A stretch of 64,000 nucleotides of DNA, taken from contig NOWV01000015.1 in assembly GCA_003344405.1 (NCBI GenBank), positions 186,001 through 250,000 on the forward strand, read 5' to 3'. Both the position numbers and the translations under genes were made by a program. The DNA is from Trichoplax sp. H2 (Eukaryota; Placozoa; Uniplacotomia; Trichoplacea). Below are positions 27,951-39,700 of the stretch, piece after piece (positions within the stretch are counted from its first letter, which is position 1; each line of letters starts with the position of its first letter). Below the pieces are notes generated by a model. The model was not told the origin of the DNA. It worked only from the letters and a program-made list of their open reading frames with translations, and made no database searches.

Positions 27951-28914
27951 AAAGCGTTTTCTCGAGAATGCAACAAGAACTACAGTTTTCTATAAACTTC
28001 ACTTTATCACAGAGGATTTTGCTCGTCTTACAACTACTAAGGACTATCTAATAGCAATTAGACCATATAATCTTAGTTCTAAGCTTATTTGGAACTACAC
28101 AACAACAGGGCATTTTGCTGTGCTGAATACGTCGTCGTACTCTGAGTAAATTGAACTTGGCCCTGCCTAGAAATAGACTTTTACTCAATTCATTTTGAGC
28201 GGTGTGGTCTTTTCGTCATAGTAGTAGTAATATAGACTAAAAGTATAGCAGTAATATAAAGTAAGACACTGTATGTGATCGAGAATAGTCACTGTGCTTC
28301 ATAAAGTAATCGTAGAAGATGAGCAGCTTGATATGAAACGGTATAGTTGTACTACTGTGTGTAGTTTACGTTAGAGATTTGCTTTATTTTAATAACTCCC
28401 AATTTCGAGTTGGTGGATCGCGATCTAAAGGGTTTAAAACCCTATTCACGTTAGTATATTGGCTATCATTACTGTGAGATAGGATAGAGTTTTGCTAACT
28501 TTACCCAGCAGAAAAAAATTAATCAGATTAAAGTAAGCGAAATCTTACAATAATAGTATTTCTGATAATATGGAGCATCTAATTGCATAGTTCTTACGGC
28601 ATTTTCATATTTTTCTTTGCTCGCCACTTTGATGAAATCGTTCCAGCCAATGGTACAGTATAGTAGTACGATACAGTAGCAGGGACAACTTACCTAAATT
28701 CTTCATCTCTTCCCAAAATTTGATGACATTAGTCAACTGATGTCGATTTTATTGACAATCCGTTGACATGGATGATTTTTCAAGAATAAAATGACAAGAT
28801 TTTGATTTTTTCTTCGACTTTACGTTATTCCGTGAATTAGTTTTATTTTAATATGAACCATCTTTTAACGTAACAGTAGCCGATGGCGTTTTGTACCTTT
28901 GCTCAGCATCATCT
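27951..28914. other. non-coding stretch, possible SINE body at its start
   Basis: A 67-codon open frame (27946-28149) starts with GTG and shows no domain. The rest is AT-rich, with nothing recognised. Confidence 0.35.
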
Positions 28915-28946
28915 ACTCTTTGCAACTGCTCAACATTGCAAAGAGT
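28915..28946. other. perfect 11-bp inverted repeat (hairpin)
   Basis: ACTCTTTGCAA (28915-28925) and its exact complement TTGCAAAGAGT (28936-28946) flank a 10-base loop. It lies in a locally GC-richer island that also holds the diverged direct repeats at 29.2-29.5 kb. An ATG ORF of about 54 codons (28883 onward, + strand) and an opposite-strand frame of similar length both cross it, so this may be a gene remnant. Confidence 0.5.
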
Positions 28947-29215
28947 CGACCAAAGCAATCCTTGCAGCGTTTGCTCACCTTTACCAGTATACAATTAAGT
29001 TTCATCATGGAATTTTCATCCCGACAATCCCATATCATTAAAATGATTGCATTTATTTTAATTTAAGGGACGTAATTTAACCCAGTTTCCATTTCTTGTT
29101 AGCACATTACTAAATTGAGTTTTGTTTTGCCCCGGACCGGACAGTGCTTTATGTATTTCTCATAAGTAAAGAACGGTAGCTACTAAAGTCTTTCAAGTTG
29201 AAACCTAAGCACTAG

Positions 29216-29497
29216 CATTGTTGCAATGAATACAAGACCATGTTTCCATTTCGTTTGCATTTCTGTTTCAAAAAGGTATTCCTGCATATCAACGATCTTG
29301 CTAAGTTAAAAGCGGAAATTCAAGGTTTAAACTAGTGATTCACAGATTGAACACCAACGTCGTTGCAATCTAGATACAACTCCCCGTGATTTAACCTTTC
29401 AATTTCGGGACCCCAGTTTCGTTTGCAAGCCTGTTTTGAACGGTGTCCCTGCATATCGGCGACCTTGCGAATTGGAAAGTGGAGATTAATCGTTTTA
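29216..29497. repeat. pair of diverged direct repeats, about 115 and 140 bp
   Basis: Copy A at 29216-29330 and copy B at 29358-29497 share GTTGCAAT, TTTCGTTTGCA, CTGTTT, CCTGCATATC, GATCTTGC/GACCTTGC and GGAAAT/GGAGAT blocks in the same order. Copy B has about 25 extra bases near its start and is richer in G+C. The 106-residue - strand ORF at 29332-29652 spans copy B; I do not recognise it. Confidence 0.6.
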
Positions 29498-32308
29498 ATC
29501 CAACAGGCAATACCGGCGGTATGCACTTGCACGTGTAAGCATAGTGCCTGATCGCTGCAGTAGTTATCAAGAAAAAGAATTTCTTTGGTAGTGATCACCA
29601 CCCGTGTATTCCTTAGTTGATTTGATTTGGGAAAACATAGGATCCTTGCCAATCAGTATTATCGTCATAATGAAATCCTACCGTTGATTATGCCATAGAT
29701 AGAAAAGAAAAATTCAATTGGCAGCCTCGTACTGTTGGACAAAAAATGTTCACAGTTTTGTATAACAATATCTATCTATATTTATATAAATGGTCTCCCT
29801 GCTTGACTTACTGATTTTATTTTTATTTTTCTACGTCATATTTTGACAGCCAACCCTAAGTGTTAGCAATACAAAACCTGTAGGTGAAGAGGTTTCATTA
29901 CTCTATACGGTATACGACATGTCATTATTGGCTCAATAGTTTGAGCGTGAATAAGTCATTCCTCCATGTCATAAAATGAACACATTGAACTATTGTCAAA
30001 CAACATTGCGTCTATTCTACTTTCATTTTTAATTATTGTTATAGCAGCGATAGAGTATCGGCCATTAAAAGAAATGTTGAAATGACTGTGGTTTATAAGA
30101 ATCAAGTCGTGCAACGGATTTTGCTGTAGTTTTCCCCCGTTCAATAATACTTCCGTTGTTCTTTAGCTATTCTACATCATGTCTAGCTTGTCCATTCGCA
30201 ATACCGCGCATTAATATGAAATAATTTTACCTGTACTGTAGCTACAGTTTAGACTTACGCCTTTTGGATAAGGACAGTGAATGGATTGATATTGAAATGA
30301 ATAACTAGTATTGTTGAATTATGGTCGTAATTCAATTAATTCATTCTCTTTTTAATGGATGCTCACTAGATTAGTTCCGATGTCCTTGCTCCGGATTTGG
30401 CTGAACCTATCCTGTTTAAAAATTGATCAATGACGAAGAGCCAAACTACCTATTTTCCATTAGCAAAATTGAAATTTTCTCCGCCGTTTTACCTCACTAG
30501 AATAGTGATTGTAAAAAAAGTGCATTTGGACGCTTATTGTAACATTCGATTAAATGTAAGGGCTAGCCCCTGAATAAAAAGGTAATTGACTTTATAAATT
30601 GCATTCTATAGTTCATCGTATATAATCCAATTACCATCATTACAATTCAATTATTTCTATTCTATTAATCGTTATTGCACGTATCGCCTGTTATTCATCA
30701 TGATAACTTCTAGAGTAAAATTGACCCAGCATCTTGGTAGCAACTGATTGATTTGTGACGTGAAAATTATCCATATCAAGCTTTTTCCAATTGCGAAAAT
30801 GGATAAAAATCCTGTGGTTAATGTTACAGGTACTGACTACATTAGTTGCATTATTTTTAATTAAAAATTGTTGAAGAAGTAAATAATGTTCAAATTTCAT
30901 TATTTGCTTTAATCTTAGTCTCCATTAGATAAATCAGCCATCTTTTGCCGCGAACAAATGCACCTATTGCTATACTCTCTTGTAGTTCATGTCTTTTAGC
31001 GATTACTTTTCTATCGGATTACATGTCCTAAGCATAGTACAGTACCACAAGAAATCCAGCCTTTTCATTAGATTGCTCGTTTGGTATCTAGAATTGCAAT
31101 GATGACTATTTTACTAAGATGTAAACCACATTAGCCCTATCAGCAGCAAAATAAAAGCGAACTCCGTACTAAAAATGGCGATTATTTTGTAGTGGAATTT
31201 TTTTCTTAGTGTATTATTACTAGAGACCCTAAATAAATAAATTATTTTAGGATCTCTCGTGATCATTATTTTGATGGCACTCTTTATCAGATACCAAGAA
31301 ATTTTTGAAAGTTTCTGATATAGTTACTATTCGTCATGCTAATTGAAGACTGCTAAAGTAATCCTTTCAATAAATAACTAAAATAAATCAAAGTCCGAAA
31401 AATACCAAATTCCAAATAATGTCCCTAAAATAAGAACGTCGCCCGAGAATACATAGCCTAAAGCAGTATAAAATATTGGTAAAACTTGGCTACATAAAAA
31501 GTCTTCGAGTATGGAGTAGTTAGATTGCGCTTTATGAAGATGATTGAACGATACTTTAACCCTGTTGTACCGTGTTATTATTATCAGAGAGGGTAAAATT
31601 GTAATATATATTATCACGCACATAGCCTATACTCGTATTTTTCCCATTGCTAAAACCTAGTTGTTACTGCTGTGATTGACTTTATTGCTCGATAATTGAT
31701 AAACTATGTATCCAAGTTGTATCCACAGATGTACTTAAAGTGTTCCAGTATCTATGGTCTACTTGGTGTCTTGATAAGGTTCCTACTTTTTGCTTGACGT
31801 TAGCTAGATTTTAATTTATAGTGAACTACTGCAACGCCTGTAATCAATATGATGTTAGGTTGCAATTGTAGTTCATTTTTACATGCCCAGATTCTTATAA
31901 CAATTATGGAAAGTTTGTAGCTATACCTAAGAGATATATCGTTTTGGGCTTGATGGCATTGCAGTCGTTATATTTCCATTAAAAATCGTAATGCAGAATT
32001 CGTAGCAGTTTTTATGCCGGCATTGAAAAGAACTTTAACGCCATACACTAAATCTTTCATCATCGCGTTTTCTGGATAGCCAACTAGATGAAATACTGAT
32101 AGCCAGTCTGATAACCCTGTACAGCTATTTTGGCTAGATTATAATTTGTCGTTGTAACGGTAATGTATAGTATATTTTAATAATAATATCATCCAAATTC
32201 AGTGCTTGAGCCCCAAAAATAAGCGAACGCTTAGATTAATTATAGGCTAGCTGTAGAATTGCTATTAAGCAATTTTTGATTGGGTACATTAGGCCGTAGA
32301 TTCTGTGC
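29498..32308. other. non-coding stretch, nothing recognised
   Basis: Several 60-81-codon ORFs on the - strand (e.g. 31378-31623, hydrophobic) lack any recognisable family. Possible intron or upstream region of receptor gene 3. Confidence 0.4.
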
Positions 32309-32336
32309 ACACTGTACAGTGTACAGTATTTATAAA
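32309..32336 (+). promoter_or_regulatory. palindrome plus TATA-like box upstream of receptor gene 3
   Basis: ACACTGTACAGTGT (32309-32322) is a perfect 14-bp palindrome. TATAAA at 32331-32336 follows 8 bp later and lies 41 bp before the candidate ATG at 32377. This spacing would fit a core promoter for a gene starting at that ATG. It competes with the alternative that the true start lies in an upstream exon. Confidence 0.35.
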
Positions 32337-32376
32337 CCATGTCCTAATCTACTAGTAGATTCTAAAGTTTCAGTCG

Positions 32377-33375
32377 ATGACTAATTTCGCCTTCCTTCTT
32401 CACCTAAATATAGCTATATTAACACCTGAATACTTCTTCAGTGGCACTTTAACAGTCTTAACTAACGTTGCTTTATTAATATTCATGACGTTTCGTCGTA
32501 AATTAAGAAGTAGCCAACATGCAATTACGATAAGTTCCCTTGTGACTGCTTTCCTTTTCGCTGCGATCTATATCTTTCCACGGTTTAGCTACGCAATCAA
32601 GAGATTCAATGATACTCAAGTTCAACCAGATGATGTACGCTGTGGACTATTTTCACGCATTGGTTTGGCTTTATTTCTATCTCTAAGTTGCCATATATTG
32701 CTAAGAACTATACAAATGTATCTTATGATTTGTCATCCTTTTAAATCAGCCAATTGGTTGTTAAAACGGAATACATACATGGCATTGGTATTGGTCTGGT
32801 CTATGACTATTGCAATACCATTAGGAACACAAATTTATTTTGAAATTTCTTATACCTACATTGGTCCACAAACATCGGATTTTTGTCGAAATTCTTCTAT
32901 TGAATTCCTAAGATACTGTAGTATTATTACAGCCATTTTTTCCATTCTAGTGTTATTCCTATTAACCATAACTTATGGCAGAATATTAATTATAACAAAT
33001 AGAACACGAGCTAGGATTCGCACAGTAAGTGTTACTACTTCATCGACTTCAGATAATCGTATGCCGAAACTCAAGCGTCGTAGTAAAGCCATGAATCAAG
33101 TTTTAACCGTCTATATGCTATATTTTTTATTTTGGATTCCTTTCCTTATCATGGTTCTTTATACTCAATATAATCCTGATCTTCAAAGGGAAATTTGGCC
33201 TGATTCAACCTACGTTGCTTTACGTACAACTCAATATATTGCCTTTTTATTTCCGGCTATTCAACCCATACTTTTTGCAATATTTACATCAGATATTTAT
33301 ACTGAGATAGCTAAAACATGTCATTTTCACAGACGTAGTATAGCAAGTAAAAAATCTACTTTCAACGATTGTTAA
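32377..33375 (+). CDS. seven-transmembrane receptor 3, class-A-like
   Basis: 332 codons from an ATG at 32377, the only one of the three paralogues with an ATG ahead of TM1. The start is uncertain, because a strong pyrimidine tract ending in AAATATAG (to 32413) offers a phase-1 acceptor at the position used in the other two. Approximate segments: TM1 16-38 (Asn30), TM2 48-72, TM3 92-117, TM4 133-155 (Trp141), TM5 178-207, TM6 240-263 (FWIPF, Trp253/Pro255), TM7 280-303. Cys89 (TM3) and Cys170 (loop 2) can form the usual disulfide. The DRY position is QMY (113-115), followed by LMICHPF. The TM2 acidic position is Phe59. The NPxxY position reads QPILF (296-300). The third intracellular loop (about 208-239) is short and rich in Arg, Ser and Thr. 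Inferred surface receptor with unknown ligand. The intact 7TM frame and paralogy make a real gene near certain. Confidence 0.85.
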   Translation: MTNFAFLLHLNIAILTPEYFFSGTLTVLTNVALLIFMTFRRKLRSSQHAITISSLVTAFLFAAIYIFPRFSYAIKRFNDTQVQPDDVRCGLFSRIGLALFLSLSCHILLRTIQMYLMICHPFKSANWLLKRNTYMALVLVWSMTIAIPLGTQIYFEISYTYIGPQTSDFCRNSSIEFLRYCSIITAIFSILVLFLLTITYGRILIITNRTRARIRTVSVTTSSTSDNRMPKLKRRSKAMNQVLTVYMLYFLFWIPFLIMVLYTQYNPDLQREIWPDSTYVALRTTQYIAFLFPAIQPILFAIFTSDIYTEIAKTCHFHRRSIASKKSTFNDC

Positions 33376-35127
33376 CTGGGATCGACGTTACTATACAAAT
33401 TCGTCATTATCCACTCTTATTATGATAAATTTTAGTATTGACTTTAAATTTAAAAGATTGCTCTTTGAATATTTTTTTCAGATGTTGTGGCTACTTTACT
33501 GCCAATTTGAATTTTAAACTGCCTTACGTATATAATATCATATTGGTAACGAATTCATCTATCTGCAGATATTGTGATGCTATCAATGCTTTATACCATT
33601 CTAGATCTAGTATGCCGTGGGATGCAATGGTAATTGTAAGCTGGAATTATTACATATTGCAATAATTGTAAACTTATGCAAGACATTGAATTTCGGTTGC
33701 TTCCAATGATAAAGGCTTGTTTGATATTTGAATTGTATAATGTGTAACTCTCGCACATATACATACTTCTATTCACATTGAAGATAAATTTTTACCGTAA
33801 TTTATATATAATCACCGATATGGGTGCAATTTTAATATACATAACTATCATTATTTTATATCATAATATTTCAATTACCATTGCGTTACCAGTTTATTTT
33901 TCTTAAATTTGTATCTCTATAAAATAAGATTTCTCTTGAACAACTGTTCAATTAATTATCAATAAAGATATTGCTGAGAAAGTAATTGTGATGACTCATA
34001 GGATATACCTTAAAAGAGGCGATTTCACCTCATATTGAAACTTACTGTCAAGAACTTCAATTACTCAAAAGATTGGAATTGATAGTTACTACGAGTGTGA
34101 ACTTATTCCCCCAAATTTATATTTTTATGGCTGGTCACCAGTTAGTAAATTCCTCTATCTAGCATCCTTGATTTCGCCGTCTAATATCCAATTTTAATGG
34201 AAATAAATCTATTAGCTAATTATCAATAGAGTATTCAATTTTTACAACGCGCTCCACAACTTAATTAATACTGTGCAATGATGGTATAGGCAATGTGTTA
34301 TCATCACACGAGAATACGGGTATACATTGTTTATAATATTTTCCCTCTACGTCATTTAAGGAAATGAGTTATATGGAGTTGCTCTCATCATGGAACATAA
34401 AAACTGACATTATAATAAGTTTCAAGAATTGTCCAAATCCTGTAATAAATAATAACAATTGAAATTTTAATCATATAGCAATTGTCAAACGGCTATTCAA
34501 CATTTTCTATCACGGAATTGAATAGATTCTTGATTGAATTTTTTTTAGATCTATAGAACCTTTTGTCTGCTGTATTGTGCTATATTATTTTTCTCCTTAA
34601 CAAAACTTCAAGGCATCGTTTAGCATTTCACTAAAGTTTGACTTCGATCTATGATCGAAACTACTCTAGTATAGAACATGTGATCTATGTAACTCGAACG
34701 AAAACGAGCCTAGAAGTTAAGAAATGTAGTCTATATTTAGGTGATGATGTATCATGACTGCAATTTAATTCATATCTAAAGAAGGCGAGGTATTCAATTT
34801 ATCTACGAAAAACAGCAAGATTTTATTATTCATAGTCTCAAAGACCTTTGAATTTATTAATTAATTTTAACAGGATTTATGCTGTATTGATGGTTATTGA
34901 TCTCTAGCATAGTAATGAAAAGATAATCATTTTTACTTCTAAACATTTCTATTACGTATTGTTGAACTTGTGTCTATAGTCAACGACAGATCCTCGTCTA
35001 CTGGAAAAACAATCTTGTTGTTTTGCATCAACCCAAATATTCAAGCACAAATCCATCGTGAAACTTATTTCTAGGATCGACTAAAACTGAAACTAGACCT
35101 ACTACAAGGAAACTGCAATAATTATAT
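33376..35127. other. non-coding stretch after receptor gene 3
   Basis: A CAATAAAG motif near 33960 could serve as a distal polyadenylation signal. Two overlapping ORFs of 61-75 codons at 33.4-33.8 kb have no recognisable features. Nothing else recognised. Confidence 0.4.
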
Positions 35128-35132
35128 ACCGC

Positions 35133-35574
35133 TGTCACAAACCAGCTTCGTGACAAGGATAACGTAAAATAAATCTCCAAATTACTATAGTCTCCGGGAT
35201 TCAGTATCCCTTAACTACCTTACAAGAATTTAGACGTCTTTGCTTCTACGTTAAACTCAACTAGACAATTGAGAACTACTTTATTCAACTATCTGACGGG
35301 CTTATATACCCTTCTACAGCAGCTAACATTCACAAGTCATCTTATAAAAATACTTAGGTCAGAACATCTACTAGGTAATTTTTCACAGTCGAAGTACAAT
35401 ACGTCCATTCACAGAATCATTTCAGTGCACATTGCAGCACAGCATTAAATTTACTGTAACACATTTATAATTAGAGTAATTCCTACTGCAAGTAACTAGT
35501 TGTAATATATTATCACTGTATTATATTAAACAAATTTAGATGGTTATTTCTTCACTGTAGTTCGTACCGTGACA
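35133..35574 (+). mobile_element. solo-LTR-like element, family 2, copy 1
   Basis: 442-bp unit starting TGTCAC and ending GTGACA, a perfect 6-bp terminal inverted repeat with TG...CA ends. Flanking pentamers ACCGC (35128-35132) and ACTGC (35575-35579) match at four of five positions, consistent with an aged 5-bp target duplication. Full-length homology to the copies at 46335-47371 and 47673-48098. A TTATATACCC box lies internally. No internal retrotransposon coding region is present. Confidence 0.78.
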
Positions 35575-35579
35575 ACTGC

Positions 35580-36592
35580 ATTCTTGTATGGAAATATTAG
35601 ATGAATCTGGTTACCATTAATTCAGTACTTTGGTTTGTTTTAAAGTTAATATTACTAGTTACATAAATTAATCATTTCAAACAAAATAGCGTTGAATGGT
35701 ATCAGCTGTTCAAACTAACTTCAGATAAGTTTTACTTATTGAACACAGGGTTGTTTGTGTTTTTTATCCGGTGAATCCTAGGGGCTAATTAATTACACTG
35801 CAGCCTGTGTAATTTAGCAATGTCGTAAAAGCACCAAAAGTGTGAAATGCACTGATTAATATGGTATTATGTACACAACATAGGAAAGCATGATAAAAAA
35901 TTATTTGCTTTCGTATTTATTATCTCTTGATAAACTACCCAATAATACAGGTCCGTTATATGACATCTCTAAATGAATTTGAAATTATTAAAATACTCGT
36001 AAAGAAAAGAAAGCGAGCAGTTATTAACAATTTACGCTCTTGTTTGAAAAGGTCAAGCCTTAATTATTGATAGTCTATGGATAGTTATCTACTCTCTTAT
36101 TCTATCATTCTGTTACATAGGAAAAAATGATTTTAAATTGGTAAGATTTGCAGTTGCTAAGTATAATCAAAGAATAACATACCAGCTGAGATTTTTTCAG
36201 AAAAATACGTTAATATAAAACAATCTTGATAGGCGTTACCGTAGAAAGTAAATTTGCACCGAATCAGACTAATGGAAATATGGCATTAAAATATATAGAG
36301 AAATTTCTTACAAGCTTTAAAATCTCACTGTTAGATAGAGTATTAAGATTCTATTTAACTCGATGACTATTAAAACTTATGCCAAAATAATAGGGCTACC
36401 CACTGTAAAATTAGTCAGTAATTGAATGACTATCATTACTAGCGAAAAACTCTCTTCCTGAACGGGAAAAATTCTCAAAAAGTATTGGATAAAAATGTAA
36501 TTTAAAATTATTTTAATAGAATATTAGACCCGTTAGTATTTTACTAATAGTTTTAGGCAGTAGCATTTATGGATCGGTATAGTTTAGATAAT
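35580..36592. other. intergenic region 3' of the large TPR gene
   Basis: No gene recognised. It includes the presumed 3' untranslated region of the - strand TPR gene, where an ATTAAA-type signal on the - strand lies about 75 bp after the stop. Confidence 0.4.
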
Positions 36593-36720
36593 CTAGTTGT
36601 GAGTACTTTCTGCAGTTTCTTTCTCACTTGCTAGCTCATTCATAATTATCTCTTCTTCTTTCGTATACATCATCTTTGGAATAGAAAGACTGACTGCTTC
36701 ATTGATTTTATCCCTATCCC
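36593..36720 (-). other. exon 3 of the large TPR gene (terminal coding exon)
   Basis: Preceded on the - strand by TTTCTACAG; 128 nt ending in TAG at 36595-36593. It encodes an acidic 42-residue tail (GDRDKINEA... ...AESTHN) in the phase required by exon 2. Length and phase agree exactly. Confidence 0.75.
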
Positions 36721-39700
36721 CTGTAGAAATAAATAAATGATTATTCTATCGTTTAATCTGAAAAATTGAATAGGTCATAAGTTGATACTTTTCCCTTTAG
36801 TGAAGAAAAATTTCGACTATGGATTTATTACACATGATTCCGAATGTATGCTAGTGGAATTTATCGAATACTAGCATTTATTAATAGTCTGTAAATAAAT
36901 ATATTAATTAACGTAGTAACTGACTAACCGTTAAGGCTGGCTAGACTAATAGCATTTATCATATCTTAGGAGGCGATGGTGGCAAAGTATAAAATCATAT
37001 ACTGTAGTATAGCTACTAATAAAAATTTTTATATCTATTACATTACCTGTTCTCATTTCTCGATAGTCTCTCGAAAGTAAACCGGCATCTGCAATAAACG
37101 GACAAAAATTTATTTTATCATTTATATTAGATAAGCTTAAATATTGTCTTAATTTATGTATTAGTTATAAAGGCAATCTCAAAAACTATGAAAGTAAGCG
37201 AAAATACCTTCATGATCAATCAGTGATGCAACAGATAATGCTGAAGATGCTCTACTAATAGTTAACTTTCGCTTACTAGAATGAGCACGAGCACGAGCAA
37301 GAATTTGATTGATTGCATCTGCACGATCAAAATTTTGCAATCTTCGGTGAATGTTAGCGATTTTCTCGTATAATGTCAAAACTTTGGAATGACCATTATC
37401 GTGAATGCTCAAAGTGATATTAAGAGCTTTTTGATAAACTGATAAAGCATCGTCTAATTTATTTTGCAAAGTATAGACATCTCCGATTCCGTTGTAGGTG
37501 TTTGCAACCTGCATATTGCCGTTGCCTAATAATTCCATTCGAATATGAAGTGAACTTTGAAATAATTTTAGGGCTTCATCCAATTTATTTTGTCGCTTAT
37601 AAATGGTAGCAAAACCATAATATAATGAGGCAACGGGTAGATTTTTCTTCCCTAATATATTTAATCTAATCTTGTAGGCATTTTGATATTCAGTTACAGC
37701 ATCGTCGTATCTTTCCAGTTTAACGTAGACATTGCCAACAGCATAATATGAATTGGCAACAGCTAGATCATCTTGACCTAAAATGGCCAATCGTATATCT
37801 AGAGCATTTTGATATGCAGATAGTGCATCTCGATAATTTTCTTGCTTCAAGTAAACATTGCCCTTACCATGATATGAATAGGCAATATGTAAATTTGAAC
37901 TTCCTAGCAAGATCAATTTCATATTAAGAGCTTTTTGGTACATTTCTAGCGCATCGTAATATTTATCTTGTTTCAAATAAACATCACCCAATCGGCAGTA
38001 TGTGTAGGCGACCAGTAAATTCTTGCTACCTAAGCTATCTAATCTTAATTTTAAACATCTTTCAAAAGCAACTACAGCTTTATCGTAACGAAATTGCAAG
38101 AAATAAATGTCTCCAATACAATAGTGAGTATACGCAGTGTCGATATTTTGATGTCCTAGTATTTTCCATTTAATTTTTAATGATGACTCATACATGGCTA
38201 AAGATTCATCATACTCATGTTGTTTTTCATAAACACTAGCGATGCTGTGGTATATATCACTAATGAATAAGCTGCTCTCACTGCATGTTTTTAATGCGAT
38301 AATTAAAGATTTTTGGTACAACGAAAGAGCACTATCATAATTATTTTCCGCATAATAGACATCTCCAATGGCATAATAAGTATGGCATACTTGCAAACTT
38401 TCAGGACTCGATATTTTTAACTGTATTTGTAGAGATTTTTGATACATTGCAAAAGCATCATCGTATTGAAATTTCGAAAAGTATGCGTCACCAAGAGAAT
38501 GATATGAGTCTGCGACCGGTAAATTTTCGTTTGCAAATACTTTTAATCGCACATCTAGACCTTTCTGATATAATGTTATAGCATCATCGTAATTACCTTT
38601 GGAATAATAGATATTTCCCATTGCATGATACGAATCGGCTGTGTAACAACTGGCATCGCTAAATAATAATTTTATTGCTGTATTTAGTGATTTCTTATAC
38701 ATGAGTAATGCTTCATGGTCGTTTTCTAATTTCCAGTAAATATTACCAATTCGTAGATAGCATTTAGTATTTTCTAAATTTTCTTCTCCTAGAATTTCGG
38801 TATATATTTCAAGAGCATTCTTATACATCAAATTAGCATCGTCATATTTTCCCTTATGATAAAAGACATCGCCTATTCCTAGATTGGACTGTGCAACGCT
38901 CAAATTTTTGTTTCCCAGTAGATCTAGTTTCATATTAAGAGATTTTCTATGCATTGTTAGAGCTTCATCGTATCGAATCTGTGCCGTATAGACTACTCCA
39001 AAATAAAAATATGAATCAGCTACATCTAGATTCTGATCACCTAATACAGCTAGTCGAATATCTAAACACTTTTGATACATTTCCAATGCATTTTCAATCA
39101 TTCTTCGTTGACGAAAAATATGACCCATAGCATGATAAGATGATGCTGAATATAAGTTATCATCATTTAAGGTCTTTGATGCAATATCAAAAGTGTGTTG
39201 ATACTTTGCCATAGCATCGTCGTATTTATGCTGCTGTCGGTAAATATCGCCAATTGCATTTAATGTATCGACAATTTCCAGATTTTGATCATCCAGTAAT
39301 CTTACTTTAATGTCTAGCGATTTCTGATACATATTAAGAGCATCATTGTATTTCTCTTGTTTTAAGTACACTGTAGCAAGGTTATGAAGTGAATTTGCTA
39401 CATGTAAATGATGATTACCTAATGTTTCTAAACGAAGATTTAAAGATTTTTTAAATAAATTAATGGCATCCTCGTATTTAAGTTTTGCACAATAAACATA
39501 ACCAATAGCTTGATATGATGAAGCAATATGTAATAGCATATTTCCTAGTAATTCTAATTTATTGTAAAGAGGATTTTGATGAGATAAAACATTATCCAGT
39601 TGCGAATTTTGGTTTCGATGCGAAATACTATGATAACTTTGGGCTTGGCCTAATTTATTTATTCCTAGTAAATCAACTCTAATATTGAGGTAACGTTGAT

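Noticed and set aside
27946-28149. 67-codon ORF after the tRNA-like relic
   Set aside because: Starts with GTG in relic sequence; no domain. More likely part of a SINE body or chance.
29332-29652. 106-codon ORF on the - strand
   Set aside because: Spans one of two diverged direct repeats and the other copy does not keep the frame; no family recognised. Kept only as part of the island finding.
31378-31623. Hydrophobic 81-codon ORF on the - strand, considered as a receptor fragment
   Set aside because: No class-A motif can be aligned, and AT-rich DNA readily yields hydrophobic frames.
37179-37207. C-terminal read-through of the large TPR frame (ends FAYFHSF)
   Set aside because: A good splice donor at 37207 and two phase-compatible exons downstream give a better tail.
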